From Podospora pseudocomata (Eukaryota; Ascomycota; Sordariomycetes; Sordariales; Podosporaceae), in the NCBI RefSeq assembly GCF_035222375.1, contig NW_026946363.1, positions 5,456,001 to 5,520,000 of the forward strand: DNA of 64,000 nt, given 5' to 3'. This document shows positions 33,781 through 43,958 of the stretch, piece by piece; within the stretch, counting starts at the first letter, position 1, and each line of letters begins with the position of its first letter. The notes under the pieces were generated by a model. It had not been told where the DNA came from. It saw only the letters and a list, made by a program, of their open reading frames with translations, and searched no databases. The translations under genes and the position numbers were made by a program.

Positions 33781-35787
33781 ATGTCATTTCTTGGAGGCGC
33801 CGAATGTTCAACGGCGGGCAATCCGCTCAGCCAGTTCACCAAACATGTCGGAGACGACAAGAGCCTGCAGCATGACAGGCTTGTGGGAAGAGGCCCAAAT
33901 AGTGCTATGGGTGGCTTCCGAAATGTTGGCCGCAGTACTCCCCAAGACGAGGTAGGAAGGATGTGAGGACCAAGAGGGCACAGGAACGATACTGACTGAC
34001 TGGCCGAATAGATGATGAATGGCTTCCTCCACCAGAATGCCACCCTTCCCGACATGCCGCTCGAGCAGCAGCAGGGTCCTTTGGCCCACGCCCATCTCGA
34101 TCACCTTCGCGCTCAGTCCGGCTCTCCGCTCTCGCCAACATGGGCCCCTGATACCCAGGCCGCGATGGAGGCCGCGTTCAACGCACCTCCCGGCACCCAC
34201 TTCAGCGCCGACGAATTCGCCAAGTTTCAGCACATGAACCCTGCGGCTGCCGTATCTCATGCCCCCGCGATGCCCGGCGCCAGCGCGAGCATGCAGCGGC
34301 CCATGATGATGGGCGGTGGTATGAGCTACAATATGATGCAACGCCCCATGTACCAGCCCATGTTTGGTGGTCAGATGCACATGGCACACCAGCCTCTCCA
34401 GCAACACCAACAGCCGGCAGTCGAGGGTAAGGGGAAGGGCAAGGTTGTGGAGCTGGACGAGAGCAAATGGGAAGAGCAGTTCCAGCAGATGGAGCTCCAC
34501 GATCGCCAACTGCGGGAGACAGAAAAGGACGAGGCTTTGGCCATGGAGCCCGAGTTGAACAAAATGGACGAGAAGCTCCTGCACTCCGAAACCGGCTACG
34601 GTGACCTGGAGTCGATATGGCGCGGCATCCAAGCAGAGCAGGCGCAGCTCAAGGAACTGGACGATATCGAGGACGACTTTGCCAAGTTCGACAGCGCCAA
34701 CTTTGGCGGAGATAATCTCCACGACTGGGGACTGAACAACAGGCTCGGAGCCGATCCCATCGTTCAGGATTATCTCTTTGAGGATGAGAACATCTTCGAG
34801 AACACGACAAACCCATTTGAAGAGGGCATTCGGATCATGAACGAAGGCGGAAACCTTTCCCTGGCCGCTCTTGCTTTTGAGGCTGCCGTCCAAAAGGACC
34901 CCGAACACGTTGAGGCCTGGGTCTATCTTGGCCATGTGCAAGCCCAAAACGAAAAGGAGGAGGCTGCTATCCGCGCTCTTGAACAAGCCATGAAGCTCGA
35001 CCCCAACAACCTCGCCGCTTTGATGGGTCTGGCCGTCTCTTACACAAACGAAGGCTACGACAGCACCGCCTACCGCACCCTCGAAAGGTGGCTCAGCGTC
35101 AAGTACCCCCAGGTCATTGCCCCGCAAGATCTGTCGTCCGCTGCCGAGCTCGGCTTTACCGACCGCGCCCAGCTCCACGACCGCGTCACCAGCCTGTTCC
35201 TCGAAGCTGCCCGCTTGGCCCCCGACGGAGACCACATGGACCCCGACGTCCAGGTCGGCCTCGGAGTGCTCTTCTACGGCGCCGAGGAGTACGACAAGGC
35301 GGTCGACTGCTTTCAAGCCGCGCTCCACTCCTCGGAAATGGGCACCTCCAACCAGCGCGAGCAGATCCACCTCCTCTGGAACCGTCTCGGTGCCACGCTC
35401 GCCAACTCGGGCCGCTCAGAGGAGGCGATTGCCGCGTACGAAAAGGCGCTGTCGATCAACCCCAACTTTGTCAGGGCGAGATATAACCTGGGTGTTTCCT
35501 GCATCAACATCGGGTGCCATGCCGAGGCGGCGGGGCATTTGCTCGCTTCGTTGGATATGCACAAGTCTGTCGAGAAGAGCGGGAGGGAAAAGGCTAGGGA
35601 GCTGCTCGGTGGCGGAGGTGGTCCGGACACGGACGCGAGGATTGACGCGATGACCACTCAGAATAGGAGCACGACGCTGTATGATACGCTGAGGAGGGTT
35701 TTCACCCAGATGGGGAGGAGGGATCTGGCCGAGAAGGTTGTTGTTGGAGTTGACCCTGATATTTTCAGAGGAGAGTTTGATTTTTGA
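33781..35787 (+). CDS. PEX5: peroxisomal targeting signal receptor PEX5
   Basis: Two exons, 33781-33951 and 34012-35787, give 648 residues. The phase-0 intron runs GTAGGA to AATAG with a CTGAC branch. PEX5 is the cycling receptor that binds PTS1 (SKL-type) C-termini and delivers cargo to the PEX13/PEX14 docking complex. The N-terminus MSFLGGAEC carries the conserved cysteine used for ubiquitination and recycling. The disordered half has aromatic WxxxF/Y-type motifs (WEEQF among them) for docking. The C-terminal half, about residues 330-620, is a TPR array: NPFEEGIRIM, AWVYLGHVQAQNEKEEAAI, LWNRLGATLANSGRSEEAI, ARYNLGVSCINIGCHAEA. Length fits fungal PEX5. Confidence 0.96.
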
Positions 35788-36322
35788 CGGGGACGGTGAC
35801 CGTAACAAAGGTGCGTGTGAGAAAGGGGGACTGTGGCACTTGACTGGTAGGAAGGGGGTGGTTTGGGAGAGGTTGTTGGTGGTGTGAGAGTAGGGGTTGT
35901 TGATATTTCCTTTGTTTGGTTGAAAGGGGGCGGTAACAGGTTTTGGGTAAGTGTTGGGAAGGGGGCGAAAGGAGAGGCATTGCAATCAGCATTTTCGTGG
36001 CGATTATTCTGTGGCATACAATAGCTGGTGGGGGGAAGGGGAAGGGGGCTGGTAGCGTTGCTGGGTAGTGCATAGAGACAAATAGCCATATACACAAAGC
36101 GAGTCACAATTGTCATTGTTATCACTGCATACACGAGGTCCACCATGTTTTGAAGTTTTTGGTATTGCGCCTGGTCTTGTTTCTTCAAGGACCAGGTTGT
36201 CTGGTTGCTGCTGCTACTATACAATCGCTGTTACAAGAAAATATTCCCACCCAATTAACTGGAACGCTGCTTGGGTATCTCGGTTCAACTCCCCCCAGCA
36301 CCATATGCCAATCAGCTGTCCA
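35788..36322. other. convergent 3' flanks of PEX5 and the exonuclease gene
   Basis: Shared terminator region between convergent genes; no gene recognised. Confidence 0.45.
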
Positions 36323-38476
36323 TCATTTGACGCTTAGGAATCCAACACCGGCCCTCGCCACCTTGACTGCCTTCCTCAACGCGTCCTCCTCGTCCGTCGT
36401 CCACTTCACACTGAGCTGATCCCACTTCGTCCCAGGAGTGTTATACTCCTTCTTGAACTGGGAATGCATAGCCTGCAGTCTGCTCATCTCCCTCGGGTCG
36501 CCCGTCCCGCTCAACACCATCAACAGTGTACAAGGGGGCAACGCAGCGTGGATCCTCTGGAGTCGCTGCGCAAGCGTAGATAGGCACTCCTGCAGAGGAG
36601 AAACTGCCTCTTTCTCAGCATCGCCATTCACGTCTTGAACCTCGGGCGTCTCCTCTGCAACCGTAGCAACAGGAGGAGTGTTCGGCTTGTGTCTGTTGGC
36701 CCACCCCTGAACAAACTCCAACTCTCTCAACCTCGCCCAGACAAAGTCAACACCGCCTCCTGGAACCTCCAATCCATCCGGGTCGCCCTTGACTGCGCGA
36801 ATCACGCCCGCTTCAACCTCGGCGTCCGTCTTGCAGGATATGGCAACCGTCGCAGCGTTGCAAGCACTTCTGGACACATCGCCCCATTCAACAGCTGCAC
36901 TCGTTTTCCCCACAGGGAGACCGCCAGTTGCCTCGGGCCCGGCTGTGGCGCGGTAGGCTGTTCCAGAGCGGGCGAGGCGTCTGAACAAATTCTCACCTTG
37001 GGAGTCACCGGTAGCCCAGGCCTTTCCTTTCTCACACTTCTTCTTGACGAGGTCTAAACAGGTTTTGGCGTCTTCCACACTGTCATGCCCGTTGATGGTG
37101 CCACCGCCTTTCTGGACTTCACGGCTCAGGTGGCGTTGGGCAAGGTACTTGAGTGAGTTTTTGAGCGGTGGGCCGCGAGCGTGGGGGAAGAGCATCGACG
37201 TGTCCACGATGAAGGGATGGGCGAGTTGGAGAGCTTTGAGATCCGAATCAAGTGAGTGACCCAAGAGGATTGTGCGGGGATGTAAAAGATCAAGCAGTTT
37301 AGCCTGGATATCGCTAAGGGTTGTTGTGACAGGATCGAGCATCTCTTTGGTGATTCCTGAGTATTGGGTGACATAATCGGTGATGGGCTTCTCAGGCTTG
37401 ACCAACTCGTCAAGAACTGTTTCGCCATCCCAAGAAACCAAGCTCACTCTCGTGAGAGCAAGCTCGCCAGGCCCGGTCAAACACATCTCGCAGTCGATGG
37501 CAAGGACCTCTCGCCCAGCTGTGATGCTCCCTTGCTGGATTTCGCTCTCGGGAACATCTCCATCTTCAAGCTTGCTGACCCTGGTGTGTGCCCACCCTTC
37601 TGGATTCTTAAAAGAGTCCCTGCGCTCGCCTTCTGGCAGCAAGGCTGGGTGCACTGGAAATCCGTTGTCCATCAGTTCTTCTGGAGTGGCGAGGAACTCG
37701 GTGATTCTAGTTCTGATATCTCTGTGAGAGTCTGGCCCGGCCTTGTCTTTGCTCTTGTCTTTGTTCTTATTCAGAGGAGCAGTGAGCATCGTGGTCAAAG
37801 GCGAGTGTAATCTGCCATACTTGTCGTCCCCGGGTGCCTTGACAGGCCAGAGGTGCGGGAACATGTCTGCAAACGGTTGCAACGAGGTTGGCAAGGCCTC
37901 TTTGCTGAGAGGCCGAGGGTAGTAGTGATCTGGAGAAGAACCATCGCCAATCTGCTTGATCGCTTGATCCAGCGTGGGCGTCTGATACTTAGAATAGTCG
38001 ACACCGGGCTCGAACATGGCCTCCTCCAGACCAGGCACCATGATGGCAACAACCTTTCTGAACTCTGGGCGCTGTGAGACGGAGATCCATTGTGGCGCGG
38101 GACCATCGGCGAAAAGATACAGGATTAGATCGCGGAAAGCTGAAAGGTTGACCTTGGACTGCAGTCTTGACTTCTCTGAGAAATGCAGGGCAGGATATCG
38201 AGCTGAGTTGGGAGTGGGAATCTTCTTGTGTTTTTTAACTGGCCGGCCGCGCTCAATGGTCTGCCAACCGTCATCGTCGTCAGCATCATCATCATGAGGA
38301 CCGGGCCGCTTAAGACTGCCCGAGGAGGATTTTCCTTCAGAGTCACTCCGAGCCACTGGTGTTGCGGCAGGTTCCGTGTCCTTGGTGAGATTGGTGAGAT
38401 TGATGAGTGGTAGATTGGCGGTGGCCAAGGCACTGGCAACTCCGCGGTTCGCCATGTTGTTTTTCTTTTTACCCAT
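36323..38476 (-). CDS. REX1/Rnh70-like DEDDh RNA exonuclease
   Basis: Single exon, 717 residues from MGKKKN; a methionine 3 codons upstream is also possible. The exonuclease domain lies at about residues 323-485. Exo I is LAIDCEMC, with the first D and E. Exo II is in HSLDSDLKAL. Exo III is HDSVEDAK, with H and D five apart, which defines the DEDDh class. The domain reads like Rex1/Rnh70 (SLVSWDGETVLDELVKP, TDYVTQYSGIT). In yeast this group trims 3' ends of 5S rRNA, tRNAs and rRNA precursors in the nucleus. The N-terminus is basic (VKKHKK) and probably nuclear. It is divergent from the Mis18-like gene, with about 490 bp between start codons. Confidence 0.92.
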   Translation of the reverse strand: MGKKKNNMANRGVASALATANLPLINLTNLTKDTEPAATPVARSDSEGKSSSGSLKRPGPHDDDADDDDGWQTIERGRPVKKHKKIPTPNSARYPALHFSEKSRLQSKVNLSAFRDLILYLFADGPAPQWISVSQRPEFRKVVAIMVPGLEEAMFEPGVDYSKYQTPTLDQAIKQIGDGSSPDHYYPRPLSKEALPTSLQPFADMFPHLWPVKAPGDDKYGRLHSPLTTMLTAPLNKNKDKSKDKAGPDSHRDIRTRITEFLATPEELMDNGFPVHPALLPEGERRDSFKNPEGWAHTRVSKLEDGDVPESEIQQGSITAGREVLAIDCEMCLTGPGELALTRVSLVSWDGETVLDELVKPEKPITDYVTQYSGITKEMLDPVTTTLSDIQAKLLDLLHPRTILLGHSLDSDLKALQLAHPFIVDTSMLFPHARGPPLKNSLKYLAQRHLSREVQKGGGTINGHDSVEDAKTCLDLVKKKCEKGKAWATGDSQGENLFRRLARSGTAYRATAGPEATGGLPVGKTSAAVEWGDVSRSACNAATVAISCKTDAEVEAGVIRAVKGDPDGLEVPGGGVDFVWARLRELEFVQGWANRHKPNTPPVATVAEETPEVQDVNGDAEKEAVSPLQECLSTLAQRLQRIHAALPPCTLLMVLSGTGDPREMSRLQAMHSQFKKEYNTPGTKWDQLSVKWTTDEEDALRKAVKVARAGVGFLSVK

Positions 38477-38968
38477 GCTGTACAATGAGTTTCCAATGGT
38501 TCAAGATACTCGGCGATGCCGACGAGCAAACAACAAGAAGCAGGCGACGTGTGGAAAAAAAAGAAAACAACCGGTGTTGATCCAAGTCGCAAGAAATCAG
38601 GCCTGCCAAGACTGATGGGAGTGAGGACAGGGCGGTTGGCCACAATCCGATAAACGAAAAACCTCGATAAGTGAACAGTGGCTGGTGGAGCTAGGTCACT
38701 TTGGGCGAGAACCTTGCTGGCCAGGCCAACTTGTGAACAAAATAAGTGGCGGCCCACTGTCTGCTGTGCCCCTTGCACCTGCCTTTTGGGCAAACAAGTA
38801 TAATCAAAGTCTCCATTTTGAGAAACTCTGTTTTTTATTTCTTGAACCCACTGCAAAATTCCTTTGTTCCACATACCGATTCTCGAGGCCTGCAATGGGC
38901 ACCAAAGGCTCAATCAAACAGCATCACAATTCTGCAGGCCTGGGTTGAAGCACACATACATCATCAAA
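38477..38968. promoter_or_regulatory. divergent promoter between REX1-like and Mis18-like genes
   Basis: The 492-bp gap separates two start codons pointing away from each other, so both promoters must lie here. No specific operator was recognised. Confidence 0.6.
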
Positions 38969-40443
38969 ATGAAGACGGCCTCCTGCGAATGCAAAAAATG
39001 CCAGGCATCAGTTGGGAGTTTTTCCAATCTTTGGATCCAGATTGGCAATAGCTATCTCGGCCCTGTGATCGGATCAGACGAGGATTTGGCCATTCGATGC
39101 GAAGGAAAGACAAGAATCGGGGGAAATGGGACTCTGGTGGAAGGATGGTAAACATTCCCTTGCTTGTGTTCAAGATATTTCTAATCTGTTCTGACAACCA
39201 TCGCAGCCATTTACAAAACCTTTTGTGTGACGGTTGTGCAGCCATACTCGGCTTTCGATGCATTGAGACCCCAGTCAACCATGTCCTCGACGAGTACGTG
39301 CCATGGCTCCTATGTCGTCAGTTTGAAATCTGACAATATTCCCGCAGCAATCAAGTTCTGTTGAGAATCGCGTCTGTCAATCTGCTCGGTGAGGAAAGAG
39401 AGGAGCTTAAACCCGAGGTCAAAAGAGTCCTCAGCATCAACGAGCCGTCAAGAACGAGCAATGGTGGGCCGCCCGACCTGTCCTCAAATTCCCCCAGTAC
39501 CATCGAGTTTCAGCAGCTCAAGTTCGAACTCGAAGGCCAAAAAGACTACCTCAGACGTATTGACAGTAATGGCTTCAGAATTGTGGCAGGCTTGGACAAA
39601 CGTGTGGCTCGTGTGGAGAGTGATTCAAAGACACTACATGCAACAGTGAGTGGGTTCAAGGGAAGCATACTCGGAGTACAGGATAGCCTCAAGTCACTAC
39701 TCGGATCAGAGCTGAACGGGATTGATAAATTCGGAACCGAGCAAAAGGCGACACTGGAAGGCCTTCGGAGCCGGGTGTCCCTGGTCAGTGATGGCCTCGA
39801 CATAATCCAACAGCAGGCAACAGCTCTCGCCGAAGAGCTGCGAGAGGAAGTCTCAGATCTCAAGAACCAACTTGAACAGACGACAGGAGAGCTTCATATG
39901 CTGAGGGCCGAGATCAAAGTGAGCGTCAGCGCCGACAACTATGCCCGTGATATGGCTGCTATGCGCACCGAGATCGCGCAGCTCAGAAGAGATCTTGGCA
40001 CTGTGCGCAGCAACGAACACGAACGTGTTGCCCCTTCTTTTCCCTCAAGGGAGCTCGAGATTCTCACCAGCAACATCGCGAAGATTGGTAATCGAGCCAG
40101 CCAGGTCGAGACTTTACAAATGGAGTTTGAGATCTTGAAAGAGAGGGTCGACAGAGCAGAGGCAAATTATGGGGCATCCAATAATCGACGTGTGGCATAT
40201 CCCTTGGATCCAGAGACATCTCTTCCCCACCCAGGAACGAGGAAGCGGGCTTCTTCGCCCAAGCCGGAGCCTGTATCTAAACGAAGAGTGCCCTCGGACC
40301 AATTCTCGGATTACACGGTCTCTGGACACAGTGCTGCGCCGCTCACCCCGTTGAGGCAGAGTAGCACGACAAACTTGCAAAATCCCAAGAAACGGACTCG
40401 TCCCAAGACAGCTGCTGCATTATCCAACTCGGGAGGCAGGTGA
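38969..40443 (+). CDS. Mis18/Yippee-like zinc protein with long coiled coil
   Basis: Three exons, 38969-39147, 39207-39293 and 39348-40443, give 453 residues. Intron 1 runs GTAAAC to CGCAG; intron 2 runs GTACGT to CGCAG. Residues 1-100 contain CKKC at 8-11 and CDGC at 67-70, then AAILGFRC and a D-N-Q-V-L-L-R strand, the layout of a Mis18/Yippee zinc domain with paired CxxC knuckles. Residues about 130-320 form a heptad-rich coiled coil (LDKRVARVES, LAEELREEVSDLKNQLEQ). The C-terminus is basic and disordered with a nuclear signal (KKRTRPK). Mis18 proteins license CENP-A loading at centromeres and pair a Yippee-like domain with a C-terminal helix. The match is by pattern only and needs a profile search. 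Confidence 0.68.
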
Positions 40444-40458
40444 TGATCCGTTATCCCG

Positions 40459-42210
40459 CTAACGTCGAACTACTGATCCTTGCCCTTGGACAAGCACATC
40501 CTCCAAAATCTCCGGCGCGAAGGAAGCCAACGTGTTGACGGGCTTCAGCACCTCGCTCTCAAAAAATGCTTTTGCTTGCGGATCTTCAGGGTCTCTAGCC
40601 CACGCCTGTACCATCTTCGACTCGTCTACCCGTCCGGGCAAACTCTCAAGATCCTTCAGCATCATTTTGGCCTCCTTCAATACGTCCCAATCCTCAGCAG
40701 CGCCGATAGAGCCCTGATGGACGACGATGTGGAGGAGAGCTTGGCACATGGTGACTTGATCCGCCATCGCCAAAGCACCAACAATGCCCTCGTGAGTACA
40801 CCTTTTTGCCAGTTCCCCGCTTGACGTCAGTTCTCCCGTGAAAGCCAGCAGTTTCGTAATAATCATGACGCCCTTGATGCGCCACGGCATGAATGGGGCA
40901 ACAAGCTTGATGGGATCGCATTGGGTTGCCAAGAAACAAGCCAGTGGTAGGGCGTAAACGGCCCATTTGTAGTTGGTCTGCCAGTTGGTTGCGAGGAGGA
41001 GGATTGTGGTTGGTAATGGTTCGACTGCCCACATCTTTGCTTCAACCAAGGGCTTGCACAATTTCCAGCGAGTCCGTGCCGCTTCAATCGAGGTGTCCTG
41101 CTCTGATTTTGTCTGGTCATAGACCACTTTGTAAATAATCTCGATTTGGTTCATCGAGATGCCTGATTTGTCGATAGCCGGTTCTCGGAACTTTGTAAGA
41201 TCCGGCTGCAAGCTGAACGAGTTAAGTGAAATGACCGGCGATGTCTGAGCAACCTGGTATACATCAAGATCATCCACACACCGTGGGCAGTCGCACTCAA
41301 AGTAGTAGAGTCTAAGTCCTTCACGGCGTATCGACCTAGGCTTGTCGTTTGCTGCAATCACTCCGTCAGTACTTAAATCCTACTACCAATAACTGTCCAC
41401 ATACCAATGTAAGAAATCGTAATCTCCTCCCCCTCCTTAATCGGTCTCTCCGCCCTCAGCGTCGCCGTCCTCTGATCAAACCCGATAAACGCATTCGGCA
41501 CACAAGAGTGATTCACCCTCGCCAGCGCAGGATCGAGAAAAATCCCCGACATGCCCGTGTCCGCATCGAGCCGATTGAACGCATTGGTTTGGATCTGACA
41601 CAGAAATCTCATCGCCACTCTCAGCCCGTCCTCGTTCATGAAAACACCCGAGTACGTCATCGCCGCCATGGCTTGGAGTTCAAAGTCACCCCAGACTTGC
41701 TCGTCTGCTTTGAAACCCTCGAGGTTGCTCTCGAGGGGGTCGGACCCGTCAAAGGGGTCGCGGATGCCCTTGTCGTTTGTTAGGAGGACTTGGGCCAGTG
41801 CTCTTGCGGGGGTAGGCAGCCTATTCCAGCGTCAACATGTCTGCTCTCGTTTTTGACAGGAAACGGGCTACATGCCAGTCTTTGCCCGTAGTCTCCCTTA
41901 CCCTCGCAAACATCTTACACTCGGCCTTGTGGATCGACTTCCAGTGGGCACGCTGGCACGTTGGGCCGCAGTACACAGCTGCCCTGCAGCCGGTACAGGC
42001 TTTGAGTGAGACGGGGGAGAAGCCCTCATTGGAACCGACACGGAGACAGTAGTTGCATGTTGTTCTCATGCTGGGGCCATCGGGGAGGGCGAGGGTCGGG
42101 GAGGAAAAGGTGGCGATGAGGGAGCCAGGGGTGAAGTCCTGGGTTGCGACGAGGGAGCGGCCATGAGGGCCGGAGGAGAAGGCTGTTCCTGGGGGCGGTG
42201 TTGGGGGCAT
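40459..42210 (-). CDS. SET and MYND domain protein (SMYD-like lysine methyltransferase)
   Basis: Three exons, 42210-41876, 41820-41405 and 41351-40459, give 547 residues. The MYND zinc finger is at about 52-98 (CNYC, CTGC, YCGPTCQRAHW, H...C). SET motifs follow: NHSCVPNA and GEEITISYI, then a post-SET cysteine cluster YYFECDCPRC. Intron 1 (41875-41821, 55 nt) needs a GC donor (GCATGT) to rebuild W and run into LPTPARALAQ, the expected family sequence; every GT donor I tried breaks the frame or gives a very short intron. Intron 2 is a normal GTATGT-CAG intron. The fold binds S-adenosylmethionine; the substrate is unknown. Its stop lies 15 bp from that of the convergent Mis18-like gene. Confidence 0.88.
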
Positions 42211-42622
42211 TGCAGGAGGAGGGGTGATTTGAATCTGAACTGAGATGGTGATGGTGAGATCAGGAGTTGGGCGGCTGGGTAGAGAGTTTTTATGTCACGG
42301 AATAATCTAGGGCTTTCCCTAGGACTTTACCAAGGACAGTTTTGGTAAACTTTGAGTGAAAGCTGCCTGAACCCTCCTTCCTTCGCACTTGACACGTAAA
42401 AAATGTCCGATGATATATATCTTTCGTCGTCTCGGTGAAGCTCCCCACCCCACTATTCCCGTGATGCAGTTAACCAGCCTTGAAATGCCCCGCAGCGCAA
42501 ACTGTCGCGGGAATAGTGGGGCATCAACGGCGCCTCACCCACCGCCAGGCGCACACACCGTCCCGGGACTCATCACAGCTCCTTCAAAGTCCCAGGATCA
42601 CCACCGATCCCCAACTCTCACA
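42211..42622. promoter_or_regulatory. divergent promoter between SET/MYND gene and prefoldin 5
   Basis: 412 bp separate the two start codons. A perfect 14-bp inverted repeat lies inside and is listed separately. Both genes are probably transcribed outward from here. Confidence 0.6.
42448..42521. repeat. 14-bp perfect inverted repeat in a divergent promoter
   Basis: Arm CCCCACTATTCCCG at 42448-42461 is the exact reverse complement of 42508-42521, with 46 bp between. It sits within the SET/MYND-PFD5 shared promoter. It could be a paired factor site or a hairpin. Confidence 0.8.
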
Positions 42623-43432
42623 ATGGCCAGCCAAGGAAGACAGCAAGGAGGAGAGCAAAGTATGTCTCATTCCCCCACCCCCCATTCCTCTACCCCGCAC
42701 CTCTTTCATGCTCACCTCTCACCTCTCATCATCTCATCTCATCTCATCTCATCTCACCCTCACCCTCACCCTTCCTGGCCCCCTTTAGCAAGCCCATAAC
42801 CTATGCCCCGTATCCCACCCCCAACTAACACATCCTATAGTCTCCCTCGATACCCTCACAGCCCCCCAACTCTCGGCCGTGAAAAAGCAACTCGACGAAG
42901 AAGTCGAGCACCTCTCCCAATCTTACGCCCAGCTCGCCGCCGCCCAGTCCAAGTTCAAGGAGTGCCTCCGGGTCGTCAAGTCCGGCTCCGAGACCTTTGA
43001 CGAGAAAAAGCCCATCCTCGTCCCCTTGACCAACTCCCTCTACGTCAAGGGCCGGATGGCCGACTCGGACAAGGTCATTGTTGATGTCGGGACTGGGTTT
43101 TACGTCGAAAAGGTTTGTTTGCTGTGACACTTTCGGAACTGAGTGGCATGGGTTACTAACGGGATCTGGTGATCAAAACAGGACACCAAGAGCGCGGCAG
43201 AGTTTTATGAGGCCAAGGTCAAGGAGTTGGCTGCGAATATTCAAGGACTGGAGGGCATCGTGCAGGCCAAGACTCAGAATTTGAGGCTGGTGGAGGAAGG
43301 TAGGTCCATGTCGAGATTTCACCATGCAAATGAGGGATTGAGTATGCACTAACTTACTTCATCACCACAGTTCTCAGACAAAAGGTCTTGGCTGCTGGAC
43401 CAGCTGCTGGCCAGGCTGCTCAGGCGTCATGA
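42623..43432 (+). CDS. PFD5: prefoldin subunit 5 (GIM5-like)
   Basis: Four exons, 42623-42659, 42841-43112, 43182-43299 and 43371-43432, give 162 residues. Donors are GTATGT, GTTTGT and GTAGGT; acceptors are TAG, CAG and CAG. This is an alpha-class prefoldin: a long N-terminal helix (LSAVKKQLDEEVEHLSQSYA), a beta hairpin core (ILVPLTNSLYVKGRM, VIVDVGTGFYVEK), and a C-terminal helix. LVPLTNSLYV is diagnostic for subunit 5. Prefoldin is the hexameric cytosolic chaperone that passes actin and tubulin to the CCT chaperonin. Another subunit is encoded at 59859-60411 in this window. Confidence 0.95.
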
Positions 43433-43958
43433 CGGGCCAATAATTGAGAATAGCAATGAACCAGCTTCATGTCCAAGTCATCTATCATTCCTACGTATGC
43501 GAGTGCCCTTGACTGCATGTAACAGTTGATTTGAGAAGTCACAGACGATACCAGTCGGTGCCATGCTACAAATATGGTGGCCCCTTACGCACCTCTCCTT
43601 CGCCACATCACAATAGTCTAGGGTTATAACTGACCTTTGCGTCTCGATATTTTACATTGCAATGCTATAGTATCACAGCTACCCCTTCAAAGCTCGTTTT
43701 TCGGAATATAATGACCCATTCAGACACCTCTCGCCCCTTGCACGATAACACAATACAGTAAAAAATTAAAAAATCAACTTCCTCCTGGACTTCCCCTATG
43801 ATATAAAACAACAAAAAGAGATATAATGCATAGCCCACGAAGGCTCCATGCTTCTCTCCCCAGTGCCATCATCCTACAACCCACCATAAACTAGACGGTC
43901 ACCTCCCTGATCCCAATAGCCCAAGTGGCATTCGCCATCCAATTCTTCGAATGTTCCA
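43433..43958. other. convergent 3' flanks of PFD5 and the KH-like gene
   Basis: No gene recognised; contains an A-rich stretch at about 43755-43775. Confidence 0.45.

Noticed and set aside
33808-35370. Minus-strand 520-codon frame across PEX5
   Set aside because: Antisense shadow of the PEX5 TPR and N-terminal coding sequence; no domain of its own.
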